Assembly (NCBI RefSeq): GCF_030272615.1
Contig: NC_081410.1
Location: 221,577,415 to 221,641,414 of the forward strand
Direction: 5' to 3'
Length of the DNA: 64,000 nucleotides
Origin: Cryptomeria japonica
Taxonomy: Eukaryota > Streptophyta > Pinopsida > Cupressales > Cupressaceae
Below the pieces are notes generated by a model. The model did not search any database and had not been told where the DNA came from. It saw only the letters and a list, made by a program, of their open reading frames with translations. Position 1 is the first letter of the stretch, and each line of letters opens with the position of its first letter. This document shows positions 62,981 through 64,000 of the stretch, piece by piece. A program made the position numbers and the translations under genes.

Positions 62981-63212
62981 AATGCATGATTTAAATTGCT
63001 TGTCAATGGCCATTGACAATGCCTATATCATAAACCAAGCACTAAGGAAGAGTTTATTCAATAGTTTCAACCACTTTCAACTCTTCCTGCAACCACTGAA
63101 GGTGAACTTCTGGGTCCACCATTTCATTGATGACAGTTGTCAAAAATCATAATAAACACTCCATGTCCACTTGGAGTTTATTTCACCATTACATTCCACA
63201 TCATCTCCATCT

Positions 63213-64000
63213 TGTTGGCATTATGGATGAATTGATTATGTGTTGCATTGATGTTTTGTCATTGATGTCAACACTAACTGATTTGGATGGTTATCGACAA
63301 ACAAGTTTTGGTTACCGGTAGAAGATCTAGTGTTACCGACAGTAGAGATTATCTATTGACACTTTCAACATGTTTGGATCAGTGAAGTATATTGGATTTC
63401 ATGAGTTATATGCTCCATGAGCATGTTTTGGTCAGTTGGTATTGGCTTGGTAATTGGATGTTATCATACACTCTGGTAAACCCTTACCAGCACTGGTTTA
63501 AGGCTATACCGACAGAGCTTTCATTAAGGAATTGTGACAGGATGCACAATTGGTGTTGGTGCATCTTCTTTGAGGATTTTAGGATGCTGAAGATGTTTGT
63601 TGATCATGCCTCAAATGCTTGAAGACATTGCTTTGGTGTGGTGGACCCAGAATAGGTCTGGTACCTATCTAGGTTATGGACTGTTATCATGCTAGTGTGT
63701 ACTCTACACGTTACTTGGATGATTCAAGATGATTTATGGATTTGTTCTTAAGCCGACATGGCATATCATTGTAAATGGAATTATGTAATGATATTATTTT
63801 AATATCTTAGGCGGCCGACCTAATTGGTTTAGGCCTTAGGGTTTGTATAAATAAGAGAAAGAAACTCTTTGTAAAGTATCATGGTTATTAGAAAGGTCAC
63901 GATCAAGGAATGTAATGTGCGAATATTGTAATATCATTCAGGCAGAGGAGTTGTCGATCATTGGTGATCGAATTGGATTCAAAAGAGGATTTAGTCCTCC
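63213..64000 (+). repeat. Start of an LTR beginning TGTTGGCATT (cut by the window end)
   Basis: Begins TGTTGGCATTATGG, like the minus-strand LTR at 35752. Its left part has ACCGGTAG and TACCGACAG words. Near the right end are a TATA-like GTATAAATAAG (about 63846) and CTTTGTAAAGTATC. It appears to have inserted into the end of the Athila-like element. Confidence 0.55.
63846..63855 (+). promoter_or_regulatory. Candidate LTR TATA box
   Basis: TATAAATAAG lies about 635 bp into the LTR that starts at 63213. It is assigned from motif and position only. Confidence 0.4.

Larger units (their letters stand above)
57456..63212 (+). mobile_element. Athila-like Ty3/gypsy element, heavily decayed
   Basis: PBS, gag, protease, RT, RNase H and integrase occur in order on the plus strand. 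The left LTR must end at 57455. The 3' end is cut by the LTR that begins at 63213. Athila/Tat affinity is inferred from the tRNA-Asp-type PBS, the gag type and the RT wording (GTYAYFVLPFGLCNAPTIF, YMDDFTT). Dozens of stops show a much older copy than the element at 10008-22823. Confidence 0.88.

Overview
This looks like plant nuclear intergenic DNA made mostly of decayed retrotransposons. The lineages are all plant-type: Ty3/gypsy elements of the Tat/Athila branch with a second (archaeal-type) RNase H, a plant L1-type LINE, a gag with repeated CCHC knuckles behind a TGTTGG-type LTR, plant mobile domain (PMD) genes and a PLS-class PPR pseudogene. The repeat density and long AT-rich spacers suggest a large genome such as a gymnosperm; that is inference. 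I found no intact host gene and no rRNA, tRNA or CRISPR array.

Layout. 1-8207: 3' part of a Tat-lineage element (+), with second RNase H and integrase, then an antisense PMD gene, then a 3' LTR. 8208-10007: unassigned sequence and microsatellites. 10008-22823: a complete 12.8-kb Tat-lineage element (-) with both LTRs, PBS, PPT, one long pol frame and an antisense PMD gene between pol and the 3' LTR. 22824-33015: microsatellite, a perfect 188-bp tandem duplication, older duplications, and a long ACTGTC/GACAGT-rich tract. 33016-35752 (-): an unrecognised ORF, a gag zinc-knuckle fragment and an LTR. 37280-46240: two diverged ~3-kb copies of one segment, each with a TATA box and a matching first exon of an unidentified gene, around a PPR pseudogene. 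46525-52980 (-): a near full-length, broken LINE. 57456-63212 (+): an Athila-like Ty3 element with a decayed tRNA-Asp-type PBS. 63213-64000: the start of another LTR.

The most notable system is shared by the two Tat-lineage elements. Both carry a PMD gene antisense to pol and just upstream of the 3' LTR, and both have a GC-rich array of about 20-bp period in front of it (GCGCTA in the first, GGCGCCATGGTCCC in the second). The two PMD proteins share a layout: PMD core, low-complexity region, coiled coil, Arg/Ser-rich tail. The complete element seems to have no gag: only about 170 bp separate its PBS from the start of the protease-pol frame. Its coding frames, and the first element's PMD frame, are broken almost only by TGA and TAG codons, the pattern expected from C-to-T decay at methylated CG and CHG sites. 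Extra antisense ORFs between pol and the 3' LTR are known in Tat-lineage elements, so the architecture has precedent; the arrays and the missing gag are what deserve checking.
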